Positions 23,171 through 32,857 of a DNA stretch of 64,000 nucleotides are shown one piece after another. Made by a program: the position numbers and the translations under genes. The stretch is from Cyanidiococcus yangmingshanensis (taxonomy: Eukaryota; Rhodophyta; Bangiophyceae; Cyanidiales; Cyanidiaceae), in assembly GCA_013995675.1 (NCBI GenBank), contig VWRR01000004.1, forward strand, positions 660,154-724,153, written 5' to 3'. The notes beneath the pieces are model-generated. The model saw only the letters and a list, made by a program, of their open reading frames with translations. It had not been told where the DNA came from and did no database searches. How positions within the stretch are numbered: the stretch's first letter is position 1; every line of letters starts with the position of its first letter.

Positions 23171-24340
23171 ATGGAGTGGCCTGTTCGTTATCACCGTCAG
23201 GCGGGGTCTCTACGACTCTCGGATGCATCTGTACAGTTTCTGCCGCAGGAGCGTGAGGCACACGTGCGAATCATCCCGCTCAGTCACGTGAAACAGATCT
23301 TAGTTTCGGCACCTTCTAGTCGCGTTCATCTCCTAAAGCTTCAACTCGTAGATAATACATCGGCTATTTTCGAGTTTGGCAGTAGTCTTGGAAACCGTGA
23401 TCAAGCCCGAGAGGCTATTGCACGAGCGCTGCGTCGTCGCAGCACAACCGCAGGGCAGGCGCCGGCAGAGCGTGACCCCCTCTACATCCAGCTGGTCGAG
23501 TCTGGCCTAGTCCCAGAGGCAGTTTACCGCAAGTATGCTCCATATCGAGAAGCGTCGAATCAGCAAACCAAGCTCTTTCAGGGCGGGACTGTCGTCGAGA
23601 CAGCCGCACAACGAGTCGGCTTGCCCTCGGCACTACTCACAGAACTTCGTCCGACCGAGGAAAGCGGACGCCGCATCAAATACCGCTTTGATCCAGCAAC
23701 CATTCACCAGATATTCGTGGAGGAGCCTATCGTCCAACGTGCGTACAAGGATACGGTAGAGCGTGGCTTGCTTGATGAAAAGAGTTTCTGGAAAAAGTAT
23801 GTGGAAATGTGTACGGCATCAGCAGCGACGTCCAGTGGAACCAGACCACATGATGCTCATGCAGCCGCACGTGCCTTCTTCGCCAAGTACGAACAAAGCG
23901 CTGAAGGTCAAGATCATGCTGACGGACAGAGCGGTCTCCCTTCGAGCACCGCAGAGACACCACTGCCAGTGGACGTGGACTTGCGTCGCAATGAGTACGG
24001 ACAGCGCGAGCATCACGAGGGACACCTGGCCGACGCTCTAGCCCTTCTACATCGATTTAATCGGCATGGACAGCTAGTGATTGACGCCAGTCATTTTCAC
24101 CCAGAGGAGCGAGAATGGCTGAAACGTTCGGCACTGATTCTGGAAGAGCTCGTGGATGAAGACCCTGCTGACAATCCATATCCGGACTTGGATGCACACA
24201 GGCCCCGGAACAGCGTCCCCGTACCGACGTTGGATCTTTTGCCGCTGCCGATGACAATAGAGACCGTGGATCGTGAGGTCTATCAAGCGACGATCCAGGC
24301 ACTCGCAAACCTAGACTCGTTCCAGACCATGAGTTACTGA
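23171..24340 (+). CDS. TFB1: TFIIH core subunit TFB1/p62 (GTF2H1), short C-terminus
   Basis: TFB1/p62 is a structural subunit of TFIIH in transcription initiation and nucleotide excision repair. ATG 23171 gives a proper PH-like N-terminus (MEWPVRYHRQAGSLRLSDAS, then HVKQILVSA). A first BSD-type segment follows (DPLYIQLVESGLV, PYREASNQQTKLFQGG), then the second (KYRFDPATIHQIFVEEP, KSFWKKYVE, AFFAKYEQ). The later DALALLHRFNRHG matches the family's NAAIIKRFNHHS region. The protein stops at about 389 residues, whereas animal p62 has about 550; the C-terminal helical region that contacts other TFIIH subunits is missing or very short. No continuation is evident in the other frames. It may be true reduction or a break. 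Confidence 0.85.
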   Translation: MEWPVRYHRQAGSLRLSDASVQFLPQEREAHVRIIPLSHVKQILVSAPSSRVHLLKLQLVDNTSAIFEFGSSLGNRDQAREAIARALRRRSTTAGQAPAERDPLYIQLVESGLVPEAVYRKYAPYREASNQQTKLFQGGTVVETAAQRVGLPSALLTELRPTEESGRRIKYRFDPATIHQIFVEEPIVQRAYKDTVERGLLDEKSFWKKYVEMCTASAATSSGTRPHDAHAAARAFFAKYEQSAEGQDHADGQSGLPSSTAETPLPVDVDLRRNEYGQREHHEGHLADALALLHRFNRHGQLVIDASHFHPEEREWLKRSALILEELVDEDPADNPYPDLDAHRPRNSVPVPTLDLLPLPMTIETVDREVYQATIQALANLDSFQTMSY

Positions 24341-25502
24341 CTCGTTGATCCGTCGCGGAGCAAAGCCTCCCATGATCGCTGCGTTCAAAGCGAATGTCGC
24401 TCGCCCGCTGGTCGGTGATGCAGCCCAGAAGACAAGCCCCGGACTCCATGTCTGATTCTGACGCCAATTTGGGTTTCCCAGGTCGTCAGAGAACATGAGC
24501 AGCATCGCCCCGTTTCGTCGCGTTCGAGCGTCCTTCTTCTGGCTGAATCGGGCGGAACCAAGCAGTCGTCAGTAGGAATGCGCGTTCCACGCACGAGCGT
24601 CGAAGGCGACTGCTTACCGCGAGCCCCGTGGGTACCTGTAACCGCATTCACGATCGGTCATTCGCTACCAGAATGAGACCGAAATGAAGGCTAGCCAAGA
24701 ATATCTCGCATCGCCGAAGAACGACATGGATCGTGCCAAGTATCAGCGAGATGGTGAAGCGTTTTTCATCTGCCGCCACCAGAACGCTCAAGAACGGCGG
24801 CGTGGATTGCGCTGGGGCATGTGAGGCACCCAACGACAGACAAGTGTCGCATGTCGTAGAACCCTAAGTCGAACGTTCATTATCCAAACATCGAAGATGC
24901 AACTAGTACAGTTTCCGCAGCATTCACGAACTTGATTGCGGAGCGAAGAAGCGTGCTGTTTCCAGACGCTTCACGCGCGAGAACTCCAGCACACTAAACT
25001 TGCTGCGCGGAGGTGCAACCGGTGCGCTGAGGTATGAAGTATACATATCCCTGTACCTCCTGATCCGTGTCTCCATAATCTCCGGATTTCTATTAAGACG
25101 AGCCGCGCGCACACCCTCATCATCAATACTGGAGTTGCGGTGTCGATCACTTGTCCGGATGCCGGCTGGCGAGTCAGCGAGCGGCGCCAATCCAGCAAAT
25201 TCATCAGTAGACTCGCAAGGCCACCTCCTGTCAGCGCTGGTTACGGTGCGGCCTCAACCCATGGAATCGCTCCTCCAGAATACTTTCGAGGCCCGCGTGA
25301 TTTAGAGAGCATTTCGGGACCCATTCTATGCGCGCCATGGATCCTGCCATGAGGAGGTAGGGTGCAAGACGGAAACTGACTCATCGTGCGAACCCTGCCA
25401 TGGAATGACCCTAAAGAGCGCATTCCCAGAGCGTCGGCCTCAAGCACAAATATGTGGCTGTGAGGAGCCGATCCGTCTGCGTGATCGGTCTGTTCGTCAG
25501 CT
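24341..25502. other. Intergenic, weak candidate frames only
   Basis: About 1.2 kb between two 3' ends (TFB1 and the PPTC7-like gene converge here). Minus-strand frames 24924-25190 and 25241-25534 and plus-strand 25000-25305 overlap. The first contains a tyrosine/arginine-rich helical piece (METRIRRYRDMYTSYLS) that might be part of a small broken gene. Nothing recognisable. Confidence 0.4.
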
Positions 25503-26675
25503 TCAAGTTGTTGTTCGAGAGACCCGTCCAACAATCACCGTCACATCATCCAGTTTGCCACCATAGTACCAAAATCCAGCACTCCGAGCGTTCAGTGCAA
25601 ATGGTGACATTCGATTCTCATCCTCTGCACATGTCACTGCCATTCGAGCAAGTCGCTCAGCCAGTTCCCGCAACGCTGGCGCACCAGCGGTTAGAAGAGC
25701 TGGAGCCGTCATCGCTCGATCCACGTCGGCAGCTGAGTGCATCTCCCGGGCGGTCCGACCATCCGCCTCCGTCTTGAGTGAGGATGCCATCGGGGAAGCG
25801 GTCCCTGCATTTGCTGATAATGGGTCGTCAGGGGCTGCTGCCCGCCTCTCCGTCCGTTCTCGACACCAATCTCGAATGCAGTCCACAATTTCTTCATCAA
25901 AGACATTATCAAAGAGACCGTCGGTTCCGAGAACGAGCCAGTCTCCTACTTGCACGTCGATTCGGTCAACAAATGCATCGTACGGGGTATCTTTGCTCTG
26001 TGTGCCGAGCTGATACGGACAATTGAAGTAATGCTGCTGCTCCTTACTTCGAAAGATGATCTTGCCCTTTCGCAAGACCATCATGCCCGAGTCGCCCAAG
26101 TTGACGCAAGTCAAAACGCTCCGCCGTTTGTCGGGCTCCGCTGCTTCCATGAGCGTGCTCAGCGCCACAACGCACGCAGTGCAACTGCCTACTGCCTCGT
26201 TGGTCTGAGCAGCTCGCTCCAAAACACTGACGAGGCTACTCGTGGCGTCCATACTCTCTGTGCCAGCGCGTACGAGTTCGGCTAGTCGTCGCGAGTAAAG
26301 CCCCGGGTCAATACCAAGGGCCGACCAGCCACCAACACCGTCAAACACGCCAGCAGCCCGCTTGGTTATGAAGAACGCGTCCTCGCCACCACGGTCGCGT
26401 TTGTCCCGGTGCGGTATCACAGCAGCACCGGCCTGCAGGTGCAGTCGCTGGCTGCATAGAATGAGCCAGGATCGGGGCTTCACTTCCTTGCCTCCGGTTC
26501 GGAGCGCCGAACGCCGCCCGAGTGAGGTCCAGAGGCCGTGTCGGGCACCACATTGTACACCCGAGCTCCATCGGCGAATAATGGTCACAGAGTGGCACCG
26601 CCCCTGCGAAGCTACCCAACTCGTCAAGCGAACGCGCACTGCTGTGCCCGCTATCCACGAAATGGTGGTGGTCAT
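25503..26675 (-). CDS. PPTC7/Ptc7-type PP2C protein phosphatase, organelle-targeted
   Basis: Ptc7/PPTC7-type enzymes are Mn/Mg-dependent serine/threonine phosphatases; yeast Ptc7 acts in mitochondria on coenzyme Q synthesis, and plant relatives act in plastids. From ATG 26675 the 390-residue protein has an arginine- and serine-rich, acid-poor N-terminus (MTTTISWIAGTAVRVRLTSW) consistent with import. The PP2C core has EDAFF, GVFDGVGGWSALGID (metal aspartate), LGDSGMMVLRKG, FNCPYQLG, LGTDGLFDNVFDEEI and a final GKLDDVTVIVGRV. An alanine/serine/proline-rich insert sits at about residues 285-330. All metal-binding aspartates expected of the group are seen. Which organelle cannot be decided by eye. 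Confidence 0.9.
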   Translation of the reverse strand: MTTTISWIAGTAVRVRLTSWVASQGRCHSVTIIRRWSSGVQCGARHGLWTSLGRRSALRTGGKEVKPRSWLILCSQRLHLQAGAAVIPHRDKRDRGGEDAFFITKRAAGVFDGVGGWSALGIDPGLYSRRLAELVRAGTESMDATSSLVSVLERAAQTNEAVGSCTACVVALSTLMEAAEPDKRRSVLTCVNLGDSGMMVLRKGKIIFRSKEQQHYFNCPYQLGTQSKDTPYDAFVDRIDVQVGDWLVLGTDGLFDNVFDEEIVDCIRDWCRERTERRAAAPDDPLSANAGTASPMASSLKTEADGRTAREMHSAADVDRAMTAPALLTAGAPALRELAERLARMAVTCAEDENRMSPFALNARSAGFWYYGGKLDDVTVIVGRVSRTTT

Positions 26676-27656
26676 GCAGTGCTATGAGGAGGACGCCAGT
26701 TGCCTGGTGCCGAGAGGCGAACGTCGCAAAGGCAGGGTCGGGTACGGCTCTCACGGCCGGCTCCTCGTTACCGGCAGAGGCGAACGAAGCGCTGCAACGA
26801 GCCCGCTACCGTGATGCGACCGACGCCATCGAAAAAGGAGCAAGACGCACACTCGTGCAGAGCGAGTGCTTTAAGGACATCATGTTGACCTAGCGTATGC
26901 TAGCGGGAACACATGCATATGGAGCTTCGAGACTAGGGTAGAACCGGACACGAATCTCAAAATCAGCGTGCAGTCCGCGAACGTTGTGATACAAGCAACC
27001 AAAAGGCTATTGAAATATTCCGATAGAATGTCTTTTTACATATGCATATGTTCAGATCTCTTTTGATCGACTGGCAAGGAAATATACTGCGATGCATTAA
27101 GCGCGATGCTGCTCTTCTTCGGAAATACAAGCAGACCTTTTGGAACAATGCATATTCAGATATTTCCCTCAATGTTATGTAGTGGTTTCGCTGCGAATCA
27201 TCGGTTGGTGCACAGAGCGTCTGCTCCATTCCGTTGGTCGCTTGCGCGCTCAAGGCAGGGCGCAGGATAGTGGAGAACGGCTCGATCCCGAGCAGCGCGT
27301 TGAAGTCGCAACAACCGCTCGCACCGTGTTGCAGCTTCGATCTGCTCAGGATAGAACAGGCGCGGCCAGAGTCGACGAAGCCTCCAACCTGCACCACTGC
27401 ACCCAATGAACCTGGATTGTGCTTCATGAACCCCGGACGTTCATTCAGAGAGAAAGCAACACACGATTGCGACACATAACCATGATGGTCCTTTTTTCGA
27501 CACGGCTTTTTGTGCGGCCGCCTCGGTGTCGTTGCCCCGGTTGAATAGCGACACCGCCCGCCGCCGCCGCCGCCGCAGCGATGAATCTCTGTTGGCGCGC
27601 AGCGGAACGAGCAACGCTGTGTGCCAAGCATCCGTTACGTGGTGTTTTCTCTCCAG
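26676..27656. other. Intergenic with the DapA promoter side
   Basis: About 1 kb between divergent PPTC7-like and DapA starts. A minus-strand frame 26963-27631 (222 codons) has an interior typical of a shadow and no recognised motif. A (CCG) run lies at 27557-27576. Nothing else supported. Confidence 0.45.
27557..27576. repeat. (CCG) trinucleotide run
   Basis: Six consecutive ccg units about 80 bases upstream of the DapA start, in presumed 5' untranslated or promoter sequence. Confidence 0.9.
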
Positions 27657-28721
27657 ATGGCGTTCATTCCGACCGTTTTTGGCGGATCAAGTGCGTATTT
27701 TGAAACAAAAAGGTGCGAAACAACTCGATGTGTGGTTGTGCGCAGACCTTTGCGCTGCACGGTGGCACGTACTGAGGAAAAGGCTCAGTCGCAGCCAGTG
27801 GAGAGCGCTCGGCCCGTTTTTGGTCGAGTGGTGACAGCGCTGGTTACGCCTTTCAAACTGACTGGAACTGAAGTTGATTTTAGTGTCGCTGAATCTTTGG
27901 CGGCACACCTCGCCGAGAACGGTTCTGACGCGATTATTGTGGCGGGAACGACGGGCGAATCGGCCACGCTAACCTGGTCAGAGGAGTACGAGCTTTTTCG
28001 GGTGGTCAAGTCGGCGGTTTCCGGAACACGTTGTCGCGTGATTGCTGGTGCTGGATCGAATTCTACTGAAGAAGCGATAGAAGCCACCAAGAAATCAGCG
28101 AAACTTGGTTTAGACGGGACGCTGCAAGTTGTGCCGTACTACAACAAGCCACCACAGCAGGGCCTCATTGCGCACTTTCGAGCGATCGCCAACGCTGAGC
28201 CAGACTTGCCCGTGATGCTCTACAATATCCCAGGGCGCACAGGCATCAACATGGCTGCAGAGACCACGATTAAACTTGCGGAAATGTGTCCAAATATTGT
28301 GGCGTTGAAGGAGGCATCCGGCAACTTGGAGCAGTTTGCGCAGATTCGGCGAGGAACACCTCCCTCGTTTGCGTTGTACTCTGGAGATGACGCTTTGACG
28401 CTTCCGCTTTTGTCACTCGGTGGTGCTGGGGTCGTGAGCGTCGCATCGCATTTCATCGGACCCGAGATTCAGAGGATGATTCGGCTCTTCCTGGACGAGG
28501 GCAACCCTCAGGAGGCGCTTCGGATCCACTGCCGGTATATGGACTTTTTCAATGCGCTGTTTGTGATGGCGAACCCGATTCCCGCTAAAGCAGCGTTGCG
28601 CTTGCTTGGGTGGCCAGTGGGGCCGACACGTTTACCGCTGACCGAGATTACTGTATCAGCGGAGCAGCAGTTGCGTCGGGCGATGGCTGTCGCGGGCTTG
28701 CTTTCCAATGGCGCCGAGTAG
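27657..28721 (+). CDS. DAPA: 4-hydroxy-tetrahydrodipicolinate synthase (DapA), plastid-targeted
   Basis: DapA condenses pyruvate with aspartate semialdehyde, the first step committed to lysine, in the plastid. ATG 27657 gives 354 residues: about 60 of transit peptide (MAFIPTVFGGSSAYF then arginine-rich) and a complete TIM-barrel enzyme. Seen are GRVVTALVTPFK, VAGTTGESATL (pyruvate-binding threonines), VVPYYNKPPQQGL, MLYNIPGRTG (tyrosine of the triad) and VALKEASGN with the Schiff-base lysine, then YSGDDALTLP and GGAGVVSVASH. The bacterial-type core plus transit peptide fits an endosymbiont-derived nuclear gene. A second in-frame start at 27621 would add 12 residues. Confidence 0.96.
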   Translation: MAFIPTVFGGSSAYFETKRCETTRCVVVRRPLRCTVARTEEKAQSQPVESARPVFGRVVTALVTPFKLTGTEVDFSVAESLAAHLAENGSDAIIVAGTTGESATLTWSEEYELFRVVKSAVSGTRCRVIAGAGSNSTEEAIEATKKSAKLGLDGTLQVVPYYNKPPQQGLIAHFRAIANAEPDLPVMLYNIPGRTGINMAAETTIKLAEMCPNIVALKEASGNLEQFAQIRRGTPPSFALYSGDDALTLPLLSLGGAGVVSVASHFIGPEIQRMIRLFLDEGNPQEALRIHCRYMDFFNALFVMANPIPAKAALRLLGWPVGPTRLPLTEITVSAEQQLRRAMAVAGLLSNGAE

Positions 28722-30001
28722 CTCCCTGGGCAACCCGAGAACGCAGTGGCCATGAGGCCTCGCCGTGCCTCGCTGGACGAGTCAGGGAGCGGCTGGCCTC
28801 AGCACTGCGTGGCAGCATCAGCATCGTTCCCAGCGGGCATCACAATGCCAGATTTATGCCGACCCGCGCGTTTGGATGTCTACCCATCTAAGAATGCAAG
28901 TCCACTCGCGACGAACATTGGCATATATCGGAAAGCGGATGGTTGGTCGCAGCGTGACGGAGAGATTGCCGAGGCACTGGTTCGTCGTTCGAGGAGGCAC
29001 TATGCTGCCGAGTGCTCCAAACCTTGCAACGTTCTGATTGTCACGATCAACAGAGGCGTCGAGCTGAGTTCGAGCGTGACCATAGATGAAGTGTTTGCTG
29101 CAGAGGCGGCATCCAGTTGTGACAGTCACGCCCTCGCTGCTTCTCTCCACGTAAAGACGAACGACTCAGAACAGACACTCGTCAGCAATTCTCGCTCGAG
29201 AAATTGAGCGACTCTCTCTGGGAATGGACCTGCGCGAACGAAGCCCCTCTTCAGAGGTCCGTACACGCCACTGCGCCAGCACTTGGTCGCCATGGTCGTG
29301 ACTGCGCCCCACTCGTCAAAACAGAATAACGCTTGTCCCGCACCATCGACATACAAAGCCTCGTGCGCGGAGACCGATGCAGCTATCTATGCTGACATTC
29401 AAATCAATGCTCCTCGAGCGTCCGTCTTGTTGAAGGACGAGGAGCGCAAGAAACGCTCGAAACGTCTTCGAAACAACTGCCACCTAATGAAGCGACCTAT
29501 GAATAGGACATATACCTCTTCCACAATTTTGGACTTGCTGCACTTTAGCAACGAGTTTGGGCTCTCGTATCGGAGCTTTTGTGAACGTCAATCGGCAACC
29601 GAACGGAGCTCTCTGACGAGCGTCGTATCCGCTGCGTGCGCCGATGCGAACACCTGCGACAGCGCACGTTGCTCCGAGAGCCGGACTGCAGCGCCAACGC
29701 GCACCCGCGACCGCCAGACCGAGAACGCGCCCGCTGGCGGCGTTTGGGATGGGCGCGAACCCCAAGCCGTCGGGAGCGCAGCAGCGCGGCGATTCCCGAC
29801 GAGGGCGCCCTGCGCGTTCGCTCCGGCGGCGGATCGCGCTGTCCCGTCCTCGTCGTCGTCTGTTTCCGGGCGCTCGGCGGCGGTTTGCGCGCGCTCAGAC
29901 GACGCGGCCTTCCGTTGAATCGCCTTGTTGGTGCGGTACACAAGTCGATTGTTCGTGCGAACAGAACGTCCTTGCCTGCACACTTGAGAAGGCGAAACGT
30001 G
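28722..30001. other. Intergenic, GC-rich in its second half
   Basis: About 1.3 kb. From about 29580 to 29930 the sequence is strongly GC-rich and several frames are open on both strands at once. The longest, 29292-29918 (+, from an ATG), is serine/alanine/arginine-rich low complexity. The minus-strand frames here start only at GTG or TTG. I do not call a gene. Confidence 0.45.
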
Positions 30002-30760
30002 ATGAGTTCAGGTTTTATAGTTTCTCCACTCTGTAAGAGTTATTCTTTATCTTGTAGGTCTGTTTTTGGAAGGCATCATTGGCCTGTGGTCGACAGAGTG
30101 CGTGTCGGCGTGAAGCGGCTCGCGGCCGATCGATGGCGCGCTCGAGTGCCAGCTTCCCTTCGCTGTAGTCTGACAGCAACTGGATCGAATCGCTCGACTG
30201 TGCCATCGTCAAACATTCGAGATGAAGTGAACAGAAGGTCTCTCGTTCAGGAGACTGCTGCTGAGGCACCGCAGATCACGCTTCTCTATGATGGTGAATG
30301 TCCGATCTGTATGAAGGAGGTGCGTTTTCTTCAGGCGAGAGACGCTGGTCGCGGCCGCATTGCCTTTGTTGACATTGCTGCGCCAGACTATGACCCCACC
30401 AAGTACGCTGGAGTTACGTTTGAGCAGGCGATGGGTCGCATTCACGGTATTCTTCCGGACGGAACCGTCGTGAAAAAGGTGGATGTATTCCGACTCTGCT
30501 ATGAGGCCATTGGGCTTGGATGGCTCTGGGCAGCAGCTAGAGTTCCTCTGGTAAAGAAAGCGGCCAATGCAGTGTATGACTTTTGGGCTGATCGGCGCTT
30601 ACAGTGGACTGGACGTGGCACGCTGGAGAGCGTGCTCGCTACTCGGAAGGCGGCTGATGGAATGCCCTCGGAGGACGACTGCTCCGAACGCTGTGTGATT
30701 GAATGGGACGACGATGAGGATGACGTCCAAAACGACGTCCAAAAAGGGAGTGGCGCATGA
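30002..30760 (+). CDS. DCC-family (DUF393) thiol-disulfide oxidoreductase-like protein, plastid-targeted
   Basis: From ATG 30002, 252 residues. The first 80 are serine/arginine-rich with few acids (MSSGFIVSPLCKSYSLSCRS), like a plastid transit peptide. The domain starts at about residue 95 with LLYDGECPICMKEVRFLQ, holding the DxxCxxC that names the family. RGRIAFVDIAAPDYDP, GRIHGILPDGTVVKKVDVFR and YEAIGLGWLWAAARVPLV follow, as in plant and cyanobacterial members. An acidic tail (WDDDEDDVQ) ends it. The family has a thioredoxin-like fold and is thought to act in redox chemistry; no substrate is known to me. The open frame reaches back to 29636 through GC-rich sequence that is unlikely to be coding. 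Confidence 0.87.
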   Translation: MSSGFIVSPLCKSYSLSCRSVFGRHHWPVVDRVRVGVKRLAADRWRARVPASLRCSLTATGSNRSTVPSSNIRDEVNRRSLVQETAAEAPQITLLYDGECPICMKEVRFLQARDAGRGRIAFVDIAAPDYDPTKYAGVTFEQAMGRIHGILPDGTVVKKVDVFRLCYEAIGLGWLWAAARVPLVKKAANAVYDFWADRRLQWTGRGTLESVLATRKAADGMPSEDDCSERCVIEWDDDEDDVQNDVQKGSGA

Positions 30761-31123
30761 CGTTTCCCATGGTCAAACCAAGGGCCCATTTGAGTGATCG
30801 AGGAACGCGTCGTTCACACGACAAAACACACCCAGGGGCGAATGATCGTCTGCAGGCGCGGCCGTCCCGACGTGGATGATGCGCTCGCGACGATCGGCCT
30901 GCGGGCTCGCGCACGGCGATAACCCACACCCGGCGTGATCTTCTGTACAAAGCTGGACGACTCGGCCAGCCAGCGATTCAGCCAGTCAGTGTGGCCTTGC
31001 CAGCGCCCGTGTTCCATGACCATGACGAATGGCAGACACTTGGTTTATGTAAAGTTTTGCTGTTTCAGATACCAAGCAAACACTCAAAGCCCTGTGAAGA
31101 CGAAGACGTTCAGGTTTTGCGGC
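30761..31123. other. Intergenic upstream of the ApaH-like gene
   Basis: About 360 bases. The ApaH-like frame is open from 30935, with ATG codons at 30935-equivalent, about 31019 and 31124. The residues before 31124 are not conserved-looking, so most of this is taken as promoter and leader. Confidence 0.45.
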
Positions 31124-32857
31124 ATGTTCACTGTGGAGCCGTTGTGGGTTGCACCCGGACTTTGGTGCTCGCGCTTGGAGGCGGGTACAGCACACAGTGT
31201 AGGGGATGGTTTCGCTGGTTGTGCACGAAAACCAGGCGTGAAAATACCAGTGCCAGCTCAACTGCGGCAGCGGAAGCGCGACCGCTTGTGCAGAGCAAGA
31301 CGAACAGGAGTCTTCTTGATCCAAGAAGGAGACGGGGATTCGTTTCGCGTTCAACCTCGTCGCCAACCCACTGGCCGGAATGCGGGTTTCGGCTCCGGAA
31401 CACTCGTGCTGATCCGGCCAGTGTACTTATCGAGACGACCGGAGCGCCATCGGACGTTTGAGCGACCGCTCGCACGCTGGATGTACGCTAGTCTGCTCAA
31501 AGAGGCTTCTTTTTCGGGACGCTACATGATACCTAGTTTACCGATGGCACTGCGGCATATTGCAAACGCTCTCCAGGAGCCGCTTCAGTATGGGGACTTT
31601 GTCTCGTTGGAGCGCGCGCGCCAGTATGTCGGAGCGCTTCTGCGGGGTCATCTACAGAGACTGCCCGCTTTCGAGTTTCTGGCACCCACCAACGAAGAGG
31701 TTCAGCAGCCCCTTCGAGGAATCCGGGGTCGTAGCACATCGACGCGCAGCGCTTCCCGAACGCCGAACGCAGTCGGGCCTCGATATCGTTTCCTCGAGTT
31801 GCGTATTCGGACTCCTGCAAAGTTCTTTCAACCGCATTCAACGGATAGCGGCGGACTGCGTGCAGAAGGAGGAGTGCATGACCGCCGTTTTGACCAGCGA
31901 CGTGCTTATGCTGCACGATCGAATGAGCGGACCGGCGCTGAGCCACCCGGTTTGACCGTTATTCCGGGTCTGATCGACTGGACAGAGGATGGCGCTCTTG
32001 AAAAGTGGTATACGCAGGCGTCTCGCTGGCGGTTGCTTGATGGGGGTTCCCTTTGTAATACGCAACGACCCGTGATCGAGCTGTCCCACGACGAGTCGAT
32101 CCCTTTCGCAGCTCGAGCGGGTAGCCAAATGGTTGGATTTCGGGTGCTTGACAGACGCTGGACCCGCTTTCTCTGCAACCACCCTCGAGTCATCGCAATC
32201 GGGGATATTCATGGGTGTATAGCAGAGCTTCAGGATCTGCTTCGCATCTGTGACTATCGCCCCGGTGATGAGGTTGTTCTGCTCGGCGATTTGGTTGCCA
32301 AAGGCCCTGACTCTCAGGCGGTTGTGCAAATGGCGCGAGAAATTGGAGCTCGGGCTGTTCGAGGCAACCACGATCACGAGGTGATCCGCTGTCGAGAGGC
32401 AATGCTACGTGGTCACGATCCTAGCTATGCTTCCGTAGATCACATGCGTATTGCCCGGCAGCTCGGCCAACTTGAGCACGATTGGATGCGGAGCTGGCCA
32501 TGGTATATTCGCTCCGACGACTTGCAAACCGTCTTTGTCCATGCTGGATTCTTGCCGTGCGTGCCGTTAGAGGAGCAGTTGCCCCGCTATATGATGAATC
32601 TGCGATCTGTTTTGGAGGACGGCACCCCGAGTGCACGTCACGTGAGTGGCATGTCCTGGGCGCGCCTCTGGAAAGGCCCATGGCGTGTGGTCTACGGTCA
32701 CGATGCATTTATGGGCCTCCAGGTATGGGAAAAGTGCATTGGTATCGATACGGGATGTGTGTACGGAGGTCGATTGACGGCACTTCTCTTGCCGGAGAAC
32801 CGCCTGGTATCGGTTCCCGCGCGCAAAATGTATGTTCAACCACGGAAACGATCGTAG
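31124..32857 (+). CDS. ApaH-like phosphatase (ALPH) with a long N-terminal extension
   Basis: ApaH-like metallophosphatases descend from bacterial diadenosine tetraphosphatase; the trypanosome member ALPH1 is an mRNA decapping enzyme. The C-terminal 230 residues are a full domain: VIAIGDIHGCIAELQDLL, LLGDLVAKGPDSQAV, VRGNHDHEV, TVFVHAGF, VYGHDAFMGL and the ApaH signature IGIDTGCVYGGRLTALLL. All metal-binding positions are present. The first 340 residues (from ATG 31124, about 577 in all) are arginine-rich with a folded-looking part (ARWMYASLLKEASFSGRYM, WTEDGALEKWYTQASRWRLL) of no recognised family. Upstream in-frame ATGs near 31019 are possible. No clear targeting peptide decides between cytosol and organelle. 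Confidence 0.87.
   Translation: MFTVEPLWVAPGLWCSRLEAGTAHSVGDGFAGCARKPGVKIPVPAQLRQRKRDRLCRARRTGVFLIQEGDGDSFRVQPRRQPTGRNAGFGSGTLVLIRPVYLSRRPERHRTFERPLARWMYASLLKEASFSGRYMIPSLPMALRHIANALQEPLQYGDFVSLERARQYVGALLRGHLQRLPAFEFLAPTNEEVQQPLRGIRGRSTSTRSASRTPNAVGPRYRFLELRIRTPAKFFQPHSTDSGGLRAEGGVHDRRFDQRRAYAARSNERTGAEPPGLTVIPGLIDWTEDGALEKWYTQASRWRLLDGGSLCNTQRPVIELSHDESIPFAARAGSQMVGFRVLDRRWTRFLCNHPRVIAIGDIHGCIAELQDLLRICDYRPGDEVVLLGDLVAKGPDSQAVVQMAREIGARAVRGNHDHEVIRCREAMLRGHDPSYASVDHMRIARQLGQLEHDWMRSWPWYIRSDDLQTVFVHAGFLPCVPLEEQLPRYMMNLRSVLEDGTPSARHVSGMSWARLWKGPWRVVYGHDAFMGLQVWEKCIGIDTGCVYGGRLTALLLPENRLVSVPARKMYVQPRKRS

Noticed and set aside
29588-29983. Long open frames on the minus strand in the GC-rich patch
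   Set aside because: They start at GTG or TTG with no ATG, are low complexity, and several frames on both strands are open at once because of base composition.
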